A stretch of DNA of 64,000 nt from Pinus tabuliformis (taxonomy: Eukaryota; Streptophyta; Pinopsida; Pinales; Pinaceae). The stretch is from positions 608,609,918-608,673,917 of the forward strand of contig CM062815.1 of assembly GCA_031772625.1 (NCBI GenBank). Direction: 5' to 3'. Positions within the stretch are counted from its first letter, which is position 1. Each line of letters opens with the position of its first letter. The notes beneath the pieces were generated by a model that worked only from the letters and a program-made list of their open reading frames with translations, was not told the DNA's origin and did no database searches. The translations under genes were made by a program, and so were the position numbers. Shown here piece by piece: positions 48,101-58,726 of this stretch.

Positions 48101-48768
48101 GGATCAAGAAAATCCTTTGGGCCAACATCATTCAATCTATAAATGATGTGTGGGCATCTATCCAAGTGATTTATGAACAGATTGATTTAGTGAAAGCAGC
48201 ACATGGAGAAATTCAACAGACAAGAGCACAGTTAGGACAAATGCCTGAACAAGCCAACAAGCTTATACATTTTTTGAATACAAAAAATAAGGAACAACTG
48301 GGAGCACTTGGCATCCTAGATAGGACAGACACTATTTTGGAAATCAAAAGGGTGCTAACTAAAAAAACTTTGATGCAAAATCTAGAAAGAAGATGTTAGG
48401 ATATGCAAGTGGAAATCAATTCTTTTATGGAGAAATTTACAGTTTTACAGAATAGAGGGCTACCAAGTCCTTTGGTCATCAATGACAGGTTAATGAAGCA
48501 CATTGATTATGTAGATAAATTAAATAAGTGTGCTAGCAGTCAAGGTAGTTCATCAACAAGTGCATCGGGAATAAAAACACTTCCCACAGGACGAGTTCTC
48601 TATGACAGCTTGGAGAACTTATTCTATATCAAACATGAGGTAAAGCACTTTTTTCAACTCCAGCCTAATTTTTTCAGATATACAAAAACTAATGAGAATC
48701 TGAGGAAACTTCAGAAACACAGATTGCCAGAGCAAAAATGGTGGGAAGACATATGGGGAATTTTGTAA
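45122..48768 (+). pseudogene. U3-encoded ORF of element C, first copy
   Basis: The first ATG is at 45122 (METPIALNV). The region encodes about 1200 residues with interruptions. The N-terminal part (to about 46580) looks globular and includes YDYATFIANK (45751) followed 23 residues later by FKYSSF, and an RDTWQEAKKILEDHLRLKK helix. The middle (46600-47190) is Gln/Pro/Lys-rich and disordered. The C-terminal part (47340-48400) has coiled-coil composition (KELIKAMEELKLQVSELKQA), then a short domain ending KWWEDIWGIL. Breaks: 1-bp deletion at 45355 and stops at 46261, 46585, 47188, 47335, 47548 and 48397. No enzyme motif is seen. Confidence 0.75.
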
Positions 48769-49084
48769 ATTTACTTTTGGTAAAATGTAAATTTTGGGCT
48801 TTTACCATACGAATATGAACAAAGATGAAGAGGGGTCAAACACGTCGAAGTGTATCAGAACAGGTGAAAAGTATTGGTCAAAACAAGGCAGCCAACACAG
48901 ATTTACTAAAGAGGACAACAACAAGCCAAATAAAAGGGCCTACCTCCAACACATTCATCGAGAAAAGGAACAACACAACATCAGTTCACCTTTCTCCTAT
49001 CTTTGAGACTAAGTGTCTCTATTTTTTTGTAAAAATAATTAGTCATCACTAGAATATATCTCACTCTGTTATGAGATATTTTTG

Positions 49085-49160
49085 TATAAATACCCCCTCA
49101 ATTGGAGTATTGAGTGTGGATTCTTAGACATTGCTGTAACATTGACTATTTTGGAATAAA
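49085..49160 (+). promoter_or_regulatory. Element C LTR promoter and poly(A) signal, first copy
   Basis: TATAAATA at 49085-49092 and AATAAA at 49155-49160 are 62 bp apart. This places transcription start at about 49115 and a short R region before U5. Everything upstream, including the ORF, is therefore U3. Confidence 0.75.
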
Positions 49161-49908
49161 GTGTTGTTTGGACCAACTTTGTGGCTTGCTGGATGAAGAA
49201 TTGGAGCTAAGGACTTTTCTCAAAATTATTGAATCAAACATCGAATCAATAAGTCATCTATACCTTGTGTTTTAAAGTTTTCCTTGTTTAAAATATCATC
49301 TATGTTTCACATCTGAATGATAAACGAAAAAGAATAACTCAGAATTTGGTTAATTGCACTCCGTTTTCAACGTTATTATTCTCAATGTTTTCTTCTGAAC
49401 TAGTATAAACAGTGAATTTTTGATTGCTCTTGTTTCCTAGTTTATTCATCTTAATCATTTAGTAAAGAATTCTTAATTGCTCTTTACTGATGGTTAGTCA
49501 TATCCTGCTCTTTTAAAGTATGTTAAAGGATTCTTAGTTTCCCTTTAAACCCTTTAAGCCCATTCCATATTTCAGTCTCTAATTGTTTCATGTTTGATTG
49601 CCTTGCTCTGTTAAACCATCCTTTGTGAAGAAACCAAGTTCGGCTAAGCCATTTTCTTTGACTCCATCAGCCCAATGGACCTTAAGCTACTCAGTCTTAC
49701 CCCTTTGCTATTGAATCCCACCACCCAAACTCAAACAAAACCCCTAAACTCCACAACTAGCCTAATATCATTTTAAAAACCAAGCTAAATCATAAAGAGA
49801 GAGCCCTCTCTGAGTATATATTAGCTAGATCTATATGTTGGTTTGTGGTTACCTCGGACCCCTTTCCTCTTCCCAACAACTTCTAGGAAAATCTGAGTGA
49901 TAACATAG

Positions 49909-49926
49909 TGGTGACTCCATTGGGGA
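49909..49926 (+). other. Primer-binding site of element C, first copy
   Basis: TGGTGACTCCATTGGGGA lies three bases after the LTR end. The second copy at 63515 reads TGGCGACTCCATTGGGGA, closer to that of element A. Confidence 0.88.
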
Positions 49927-50270
49927 TATGAACATTTTGTTTGTTACTATTGTTTACTTTATAAACTACAGACGGAGCCTGAATTTAGCCAAGTAGCCTT
50001 TTAAATGCTCTTGCTTTACAATTGCAGAAGTAAATGAATGCTGCTTCAGTCTATCTCCGGTCTAGTTTATGGATTGAACACCTAGTTTCAAATTCTTGAT
50101 CAGTTCCTTTTATTATCCAATAAGTCTTTAAGAAAGTTCAAACCCCATACCTAAAAGCTTCTTAAAGAAACTGTAAGAAGTTGTTTTTCCCAACCCCTTT
50201 TAGAGAAAAAACCAAAAACATACATTCCTAGAAACCTAGCTTCAGAAAGGACTCATTACGCCAGAGCTAA
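49927..50270 (+). other. Leader of element C
   Basis: About 340 bp separate PBS and gag. No domain is seen; the gag frame has no ATG at its first recognisable part. Confidence 0.6.
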
Positions 50271-51615
50271 TCCTGATCCAAATCCACCCCCTGTGTTCGA
50301 AAACCCTAATCTGATCCCTAGGATTCTAAGGAGACAAGAAAGCCAAGAGAGTTTTGCTAGTTTACGACCTTTATACAGATCAAGATCCTGTCCAGTGAAG
50401 TGGATTTACCTTGAGGAAGAATCTTTTGATGAGTGGTTTGAGACCTCTTTATTTGTAACTTTTTCTGAATCTAGGTTAGCCCACACAGTTCATGATCCTT
50501 TATTCATCGAAAATTTACAACTTGAAGTTGTCGTTTCACATCTTGACAGACATTTGCAGAATTCCATTCAATTTGAACTTACCTCTATAGGAACATCAAA
50601 CCTTTATGTGATCACTTTAGCCTCTCCAAGTTCATCTCAACCCCAAGCCACGCCTTCCATCCCTCCATCTACAACTCATATTCCCATTGTTATCCCTGCT
50701 CAACCATCTATCACATCTACCTCTCCAACCATGGAAAACACATACACTCCTCTACACTTACCTGCCAACCCAGGGGCTATGACCCAAGACTATCAAAGTA
50801 AGATCACACCTTTTGATGGCTCTGGTACTTATACTACACAACAACATACTAAAAATATGACAAACTACTTTGAGATATATGAAGTTGATGTTGATGATGT
50901 TAGAATGAGGATATTTGTTCAAAGTTTAACTGGAGATGTTAGAACATGGTTTAGAGCCCTTCCTGCAAACAATATTAATGACCTACAAGCTCTTTATCAG
51001 ACATTCTTGAACATATTGGAAAAGAAGAAAGACCCTCTCCATATTTTGTCATAATATGAAAACTTGAAGAGGGGAACACAAGAAATTGTACAAGATTATT
51101 GTACCAGGTTCAATAATGTTTGCAATGCTATCCCTCAAAACCTTAGACCTCCTCTAAATTTGGCATTAATCAAATTCCCTGATGGATTTGATTCAGATAT
51201 GGCATACCAACTTAGGGAAAGAGCTCCTCAAACCTTAGAAGAAATGCAAAGTATAGCTATTAGCGTTGAAGCTAACCTAATATCCAAACGAGCTAGAGCC
51301 AGAGCTAAAAGGAGGATACCTTTGAAAGAAGAACTTTCAGCCTTTGAAAAAAAACTTGATGCTATTATTAAAGGTATGGAGAGATTAGTAGATACAGTAG
51401 AAACAATCGAAAGAAAATCCCCTTGGGATGGGCAACCTAGCAACACTAGGAAAACTCCAAATTTTAGGAAGAACCAAAATCAGAATACTAGGAAGACTGG
51501 CCCTGATCAAAAGCTTAGGCCCCATTTCCAGGAAAATTATGCTGAAGCCTCCACTTCTGATGAACCAACAAAAGACACCCAAATCAATTTGATGGGCCTC
51601 AAAAGTGGAGAATAA
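50271..51615 (+). pseudogene. Element C gag
   Basis: The frame is open from about 50250, with NPPPVFENPNLIPRILRRQE. A Ser/Pro/Thr-rich region (50610-50760) is followed by the capsid-like core: DYQSKITPFDGSGTYTTQQH, VQSLTGDVRTWFRALPAN, then after a TAA at 51052 NLKRGTQEIVQDYCTRFNNV. The core ends in a Lys/Arg-rich segment (RARARAKRRIPLKEEL) that may bind RNA in place of a zinc knuckle, since no Cys/His knuckle is visible. It stops at 51613. The same start is repeated at the window end (63880-64000). Confidence 0.83.
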
Positions 51616-52700
51616 GTTTTCTTGACACAAGACGATCAAGAAGCTTACGATCTGAAACAATTCCAAACTCAGTCAGGTGAATCATTTGACTTTAGGGAGG
51701 GATATGATACAACCATTTATAAAGTCCACAAACAATACAATCTGAGGAGCAAAAGAATAGATGTCCCTGAATCTAATAAACAGAAAGCCACCAAGTAGCC
51801 TAATGAAGGTAAGGCCAATAATATCCCTGTACATATTCTTTCCAGAACAGACCCTAACCCATCTAACCAAATTATTGAAGATGTGTTCGATAATCAACCG
51901 AATAATAGACAACTTTCTACTTCTATTCCCTGTAAAGGAAACGTGGAAGAACCTCTAGAAGTTGATGTGGAAACAACTTCAGCCCATAACCCCACTCCTC
52001 AAAAGGAGAAAAACACAGAGAACACAAATGAAAAAGAGAATCCAGCTGTCTGGAATGTAAGAACTCAGTCTGAAAAGCCTTTTAATCTGGAAGCTGAAGT
52101 AGGTAAATTAAAAATAGCAATTCCACTGTCTGAACTAGCTAAACATGATGTCTACAGAAGCCAAATTAAAACGTCACTCAAAATCTCGGTTAATGAAGAT
52201 TCAGTAAATGTTTTTGATGATCATCTCGAATTAATTTTTGGCCTTGAAGTGAATGGGAAATCAGTAGATGGAGGAATCCCTCCTTTCTATGTAAGTCTAA
52301 ATATACATTATAAAATACTTCATAATGCAATGTTTGATTCTGGTGCCTCTCATAACTTAATGCCTAAATCTATAACGGAGAAATTGGACTTAGACATCAC
52401 CAGACCATATAAAGACCCCGTTTCATTTGATTCAAGTCAGGTCAGATGTTTAGATTTAATCAAAGACTTGTGTGTGTCACTAGTTTAGTATCCTACCAAA
52501 ACAATTCTAATGGACATAGTAGTAGCTGATATTCCACCTAAGTATGGCATGTTATTGTCTAGGTCTTGGGGTGAAAAACTTCAAGGATCGCTACAACTAG
52601 ACATGTCTTATGCTACTATTTCAGTATTTGGTCAACACAAGAAACTATACAGAGAAAACCTAATGAAGTCTGTTGTAAGCAGTCAGGAGAAACCTCAAAA
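51616..52700 (+). pseudogene. Element C protease region
   Basis: After a variable linker with a stop at about 51796, the frame 51883-52488 carries the retropepsin with MFDSGASHNLMP (DSGA at 52335-52346). The continuation from 52510 has MDIVVADIPPKYGMLLSRSW, the typical second half. A TAG at 52486 lies between them. The motif is the canonical D-S-G-A, unlike the D-E-G-A of element A. Confidence 0.83.
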
Positions 52701-52956
52701 TTTCCCTATCTACTCAGTTCACTGTGATATGGACTCTTTCATTCTCTACAATGTTGAAATTGATCCTTTAACTGAATTGGAAGTTTTAGCAGAACCAAAA
52801 GAAATTGCAAATGATAAATCTAGTGTTCAAATACATGAAAGTTCTGAGAACAATAACACACCAGACATCCAAGAGAAAACAAAAGAAAGCAAGGAAACAA
52901 ATCTCTCTATTAAACAGATTCCTGAGACTCCTGACACCAATTATGAACATGAGATT

Positions 52957-53345
52957 CTGTGGAACTTAGAATTTGATGGTTCAATTAACAAATTAGGAGT
53001 AGGAGGAGGATTCTGGGTGCATAATCTTGAAAACGACCATGCTGAAGGCCATGCCTATAGATTAAACTTTAGATGCACCAACAATATGGCAGAATTGAAG
53101 CTCTGTTGCTAGGTCTTAAATTGGTTAATAAATTAGGAGGAATTAGGGTATCTGTTTTAGGAGATTCTGCGTTAATTGTTTAACAGATTAAAGGACAGTA
53201 TTCAACAAATGATCCCAGACTAAATTATTACAGAGATATAGTGATAGAGATTCTCAACACATTTTTGGAAACTAAGCTTGCCAAAATCCCAAGAAAACAT
53301 AATTTGCAAGCTCATAGTCTGGCAATGTTTGCCAGCACCTGCAAG
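52957..53345 (+). pseudogene. Separate RNase H located between protease and RT
   Basis: The block reads LEFDGSINKLGVGGGFW (first Asp), CTNNMAE (Glu), then after a 1-bp deletion near 53092 LGLKLVNKLGG, VLGDSALIV (second Asp), and IPRKHNLQAHSLAMFAS. There the last catalytic Asp appears as His. A TAA at about 53179 is a CAA change. It is a second RNase H, separate from the RT-linked one, and its place before RT differs from element A. A linker of about 500 bp follows (53346-53860). Confidence 0.78.
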
Positions 53346-53859
53346 TTACCATTTGAACCCAATCATCAGTTCACAGCTGAGATTAGACATAGGCCAGCTA
53401 TACCAGACAATTTAAAGAACTGGCAAGTGTTTGATGGTGATAAGCAGATTAACAATTTCTTAACTTTAGATGAGGAATTTTGTAACACTAACATAGATGT
53501 AGATACAGTAAATGAATTTGATCAAACAAATAAGATAGAAATAGACATTTCAGCAGAAAGTGCAACTCAAATGCTTCACCCAACCAAATTCACCAAAAAG
53601 GAAATGCAGGAACTTCAAGAGATGGATATTGATGAAATTGTTGAAGGAGAATGTGAAGTAATCAATTTAAAAGACAATCATTTGCCTCAGGGACTAACAC
53701 TTTTGGAAGATCTTTTTGATTTCAATGATATTCCTAAGAAACCCAAGATGGAACCCTTAAGAGCAGATATTGAGGACTATAATCTCAGAACTGAGGACGA
53801 TCCTAATTGGGTAAAGTTGTCCAAATCCTTGCCCCCTGACCAAAAAATCCAATATGTTG

Positions 53860-55190
53860 AGCTAATGAGAGAGTTCTAGGATGTTTTTTCCTGGAGTTAT
53901 GAAAACCTGAAATCTTATGAAACCTCCATAATTCAACATACAATACCTCTGAAGGAAAACCAAAAACCATTCAAGCAAAAGCCTAGAAGAATTAATCCTG
54001 TACTTCTACCCTTAATTGAAAAAGAAATCAGATGAATGTATGAAGCAGGAATAATTGCTCCTATGAGGTTTTTAGAGTGGGTGTCTAATTTAGTACCCAC
54101 TAGGAAGAAAACTAGAGAAATCATATTATGTGTCGATTTAAGGAATGTCAATAAAGTTTCTCTAAAGGACAATTACCCCTTGCTGAAGATGGGTCACATT
54201 TTACAGAGGGTGGTAGGTGCTTCTAGGATTTCACTCTTGGATGGGTTCTCAGGCTATAACCAAATTCTAGTTCATCCTAATCACCTAGAAAAGACTGCAT
54301 TTACAACACCATGGGGTACATTCAAATATGTTAAAATGCTATTCGGACTTAAAAATGCAAGGGAAACCTTTCAGAGGGCAATAGACATAGCGTTTCCAAA
54401 GGAAATTCATGATTTTCGGGTTATATATATAGATGACCTGACTATTTTTTCTAAATCAGATCAGCAACACTTGGATCATTTGAGACAAGTATTCTTGAAA
54501 TGTAGAAAATATGGTATTTCCTCAAATCCTAAGAAGTCTTTGTTTGGTCTAGAGGAAGGAAAACTTTTAGGCCATATCATCTCCAAAGAAGGCATCAGAA
54601 TTGATCCTGCTAGAATAGAATCTATTCTGCAAATACCCCATCCTAGAAATGTTAAAGAACTTCAAGCTTTCCTAGGAAAGATTAATTTTTTTAGAAGATT
54701 CATATCTAATTTATTTGAATTAATTAGATTTCTTAATAATATGTTGAAAAAGGATTCTAGTATTAGTTGGACAGTTGAAGCCAAAAAAGCATTTGAGGAA
54801 ATTAAAATGGCTTTAACTAGAACACCGGTCCTTACAAGTACAAAGTTCGATAAAGATTTCATAATATTTTCCTTTGCATTAGAACACACCATAGCTACTG
54901 TTTTACTACAAAATGATGATCAAGGATGATAGAGATGCACCACTGAAATACAAAATCATGGAAAAACAAGCCTTTGCACTGGTGAAAGCTATTAAAGACT
55001 TTAGAGTCTACAGATTGTATTCCCATGTAATAGCCTATATGCCAAATGCTGTTGTCAAAGACATCTTAACTCAATATGGAATTGAGAGAAAACGAGGTAA
55101 ATGGATTGCTGCTATATTGGAATATGATATTGAAATAAGACCTACAAAGCTTATAAAAGGACCGAGATTGGCTAAACTCATGGCTGAAAC
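53860..55190 (+). pseudogene. Element C reverse transcriptase and connected RNase H
   Basis: RT begins about 53880 (DVFSWSYENL) and includes REIILCVDLRNVNKVSLKDN, LLDGFSGYNQILVHP, TPWGTFKYVKMLFGLKNA and YIDD (54426-54437). The thumb has GISSNPKKSLFGLEEGKLLG. The connected RNase H region (54830-55190) starts DFIIFSFALEHTIATVLL, is broken at 54928, then has MEKQAFALVKAIKDFRVY and KWIAAILEYDIEIRPTKL. A TGA lies at about 54033. It is a typical Ty3/gypsy enzyme. Confidence 0.9.
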
Positions 55191-55439
55191 AAATTCTCAA
55201 GCCCTAGATATTAATGAACTGGATAATGAACAGGAGATGGCGACTCCACAAATAAGCCAGGCGTTCTTAGATTCACCATTGTATGCTGATATAACTTATG
55301 TATTATTAAACCTGCAGGCTCCTCCAGGGTTATCCAGGACAAAGAAAAGGTTTTTAAAGCTAAAAGCTGCAAAATTTTGTATTTTAGATAATGCTTTATT
55401 TTGGAAAAATCATGAAGGTATTCTATTAAATTTTTTAGT

Positions 55440-56540
55440 AAAAGAAGAAGGTAACAAGGTTCTCCAAGAATTTCATGCAGGAGACTGTGGTGGACAACTT
55501 TACTGGAAGGCAACTGCAGACAAAATCTTGAGGGCTGGATTTTATTGGCCAACCTTGTTCACCGATGTAAAGAAATTTGTCACTACTTGCCATAAATGCC
55601 AAATTTTTGAGGGCAAGAGAAAATTACTGCCTTTACACTTGAGACCAATCTCCACTGAAAACCCTTCCAACAATGAGGCTTAGACTTCATTGGAGAAATC
55701 CACCCTCCATCTTCTAGCCAACATAAATAGATTCTCACTCCCACATATTATTTCACCAAATGGATAGAATCCATTCCCTCTAGACAAGCCAATGATACTG
55801 TGATTATAAGATTCCTAGAAACCAACATATTGTCTAGACTTGGCTATCCTGAGAAGATCATAACTGATAATGCTACTGCCTTTAAATCCAATAAAATGAT
55901 AAGTTTCTGTAATAAATACCATATCACCCTGGGCCATTCCACAGCCTATTACCCTCAAGGTAATGGTCTAGCTGAGTCTTCAAATAAAAGCCTAATTAAT
56001 ACCATTAAGAAATTATTGGAAGAGAACAAAAAAAACTTTCATAAGAAACTTACTAATGCATTGTGGGTAGACAGACTTACTACAAAGAAATCCATTGAGA
56101 CTAGTCCTTATGAATTATTCTATGGCATGGAGGCTGTATTTCCTTCATCCTTAGGAGTTACAGTAATGAAACTACTTCAGGAAGCTCAAGTGGAACCCAA
56201 TGACATGCAAAGGAGAATAAATCAGACCATCCATTTGCAGTAGAGCAGAGAGGAAGAATATCAAAGATCTCTAGTGGTACAAGAGAAACTTAAGAAAATA
56301 TTTGATAAAAGAACCAAGGCAGAGGACTTCTACATTGGAAACAAAGTTTTAAGATGGGATTCTAGGAGAGAGGATAAGGGAAAACATGGGAAGTTTTACT
56401 TCCCTTGGAAAGGACCTTTTGTTATCTATGCTTTACAAGGGAAAAATACCTACTATCTCAAAAACTTGTATGACACAGAAACAGAAGAAGGGCCAGTTAA
56501 TGGTCGGATGCTGAAGCATTATTATGATCCCACTTTTTAA
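55440..56540 (+). pseudogene. Element C integrase
   Basis: The zinc domain (about 55470-55610) has FHAGDCGG followed by CHKCQIFEG. The first core Asp is in LDFIGEIHP (about 55686), in a shifted frame. The second is in IITDNATAF (about 55865) and the Glu in GLAESSNKS (about 55971). The C-terminal domain ends with FPWKGPFVIYALQGKNTYYL and HYYDPTF (TAA at 56540). Stops or shifts occur at 55681, about 55728 and 56241. No chromodomain is seen. Confidence 0.9.
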
Positions 56541-56783
56541 TGTATTCTGATTTTAACATGTAAATACTATACCCATGGTAATGTCATAGTTTGGATTAGA
56601 TAGTAACTTACTGGAGTTGATGCTCGAAGAGAAGGCCCTAAGATTCAGAAGGATTACTGTAATACATACAATAAAGAAACCAGCATAAGGAGATTTCAGA
56701 GCACAGTCAAAGTCATTCAGAAGGCCATCTGACCTACTATTCTTGACTTTCCACCAGGAAAAGCCATCCCCAAGCGGAGCTAG
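56541..56783 (+). other. 3' untranslated region and PPT candidate of element C
   Basis: These 243 bp separate the integrase stop from the second LTR. The last bases, AAGCGGAGCTAG, are moderately purine-rich and in the place of the polypurine tract, but the match is weak. Confidence 0.5.
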
Positions 56784-57950
56784 TGTTATGCTGCTATACC
56801 AATAGGTGTCTTATTTCATGATTGACTTGATGAGCTCTGTAATATGTTAATACCTTTTCTTGTTGCAAAGGTTTTCCATATTTTCAAAAAATCAAAAAAT
56901 TAAAAAAATGTAAAGCGGGTATACCATAAAAGAAAAATCAAAGGGTAAAAAGAATAAAATGGTCAAGGAATGAGAAGAAGTGAAGCCCAAACAAAAATAG
57001 ACCAGGAAAGTGTGTAATTCTAAATGCCACTACTATTTCAATTTCTGTAATAAACAATTGTGTTCAACTTGTTACACTTATTCCACAATTCATGAAGAGT
57101 CAAATTGTTTAAACTTGGCTCTTTCATTTTTTCAATTTCATGTTGTAGATAGAGAATAAAATCTGACCAAACTGTTTAATCTTGGCAGATAAGTAGATAG
57201 GTAGAGTGAATGAAAGGAGCTCAATGGTTTAATCTGAACCCTTGGATGTAATACGGTTAGATTTAGATAGGCTTCCATATGTAAAAGAAAAAGTGTGATA
57301 AGGGTTTTCCAGTCTAAGTGCACCCTAATAAAGAAGAAAAAATGTCAGGCTAAAGTACGTAGGGTAGGTAGATGATGTTTCAGAATGATACTTGTGATGA
57401 AAAAATGCTTCTAAAATGTGTTAACTTTTACTTTTATGACAAGGGAAAGGCATATATTACATTGGATGTTGTTCAAGCAAGGCAAGGATAAATAACTAAC
57501 TTCCATTCACATTTTCCCCTAAAGATTTCACTAATTCCCCTTAAAGTATTGAGGACTTTGAAAATCAAAGGGGCTCAGAGCATTTCTCTGACTTCTGGAG
57601 GGACCGTACCCTCGCCCCAATGATTTAAAAGCCTAAATACTTAATATCATCCATAAAATATTCATTTCACTTCATAAAGTTTTTCTAAGTAAAAAACCTA
57701 TTTAACTTAGGAAATGCATAATATTGTTTGAAAGACCCCTTTTCCACTTTAGCCTAAGTTTGAATATATACTTCAATGTTTTTGCTTAGTGCTTTCCATT
57801 ACATTTTTCATATTAACTTATTAACAATTATTATATTAATCCCGATAAATTAACCCATTTCCCGTATTATGTAATTATATTAAAACCCCCCACATTTTAT
57901 ATAATTCCCACCTCGATGGTCTATAACCATTATATAGCATAAAACAGGGA

Positions 57951-58027
57951 TTAACAAACTTATCCGAAGTTTGTTAATAACCTTTCCCCGCCGCACTAAA
58001 GGGATTAATTAACCCCTGGTTAATTAA
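57951..58027. promoter_or_regulatory. Two adjacent palindromes in U3, second copy
   Basis: TTAACAAACTT and AAGTTTGTTAA flank ATCCG (57951-57977, perfect here). TTAATTAACC and GGTTAATTAA flank CCT (58005-58027, perfect). Loop bases of the second palindrome differ between the copies while both arms are kept. Confidence 0.55.
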
Positions 58028-58726
58028 CAACCTATCTATCCAATCACGCCCCGTTGCATAACTTTGCGCCATGTCCCACATCCGTCCATCATTCGATCAA
58101 ATCATTCCCATCCAATGGTCAACGACGATATCGCGACTGCCCTTCCCACCTCTTTTTAACCCGTGATCGCCCGACAGTTTTCCGCCGTACCCCCGCCCCG
58201 CGTTGCCCGCTCCATGTGCTCACCACCCTCTGTTCAAAACTGCCTAGCCCCAAAAGCAGTGCGACGCTTACCGCTTACCACCCTTCCGCATCACGACAAC
58301 ACATCCCATCACGTTGACATCATCTGCCTAATAAATGCAAAAAGACCCGCCAAACCGAATTTCGTTAAATAAACAATAAAATTTCATTTTCGCTGAAATT
58401 TTCTGCGTCCAAACTCCCATGGAAAGTAACGACTAAATTCACTGCACCAGCATTTCAGCCTACCACCCGGCCAAGAAACTCTAGGTTCGTGCTCTGCAGT
58501 CCGCCAACCAACCTACAATTACACAGTTTACCTATTCAATTCAAGTATTTATTCATTTTTCCCTGTAATCCTGCAATTTCAGTTTTCCATTGAGAATTCT
58601 ACCAGCGAAAGCCAAAATTCAAGTCAAAGACAATCTGTAATTACCATGAAAGACCCCAAAAATGTTGTTTAGTCCATTTTTTCCACAGAAAGCTCGAATT
58701 CCAGTTTGAATACACAAGAACCAAAT

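Larger units (their letters stand above)
43467..49905 (+). repeat. Giant LTR of element C, first copy (about 6.4 kb)
   Basis: The LTR starts TGTTATGCTCC and ends GTGATAACA; TGTTAT and ATAACA are a perfect 6-bp terminal inverted repeat. It contains a noncoding part (43467-44300), a pair of palindromes, a GC-richer segment (44430-44760), the U3 ORF (45122-48768), TATA box, poly(A) signal and a U5 of about 730 bp. Compared with the second copy it lacks 262 bp near 44090. Confidence 0.9.

Noticed and set aside
47760..48131. Minus-strand open frame inside the U3 ORF, also at 61353-61718
   Set aside because: It is conserved in both LTRs only because it mirrors the coiled-coil coding sequence; no start context or domain supports it.
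45122..48768. The U3 ORF as a captured host gene or two ordinary host genes
   Set aside because: It lies wholly inside both LTR copies with the same LTR ends. A host-gene origin remains possible, but there is no sign of separate host DNA.
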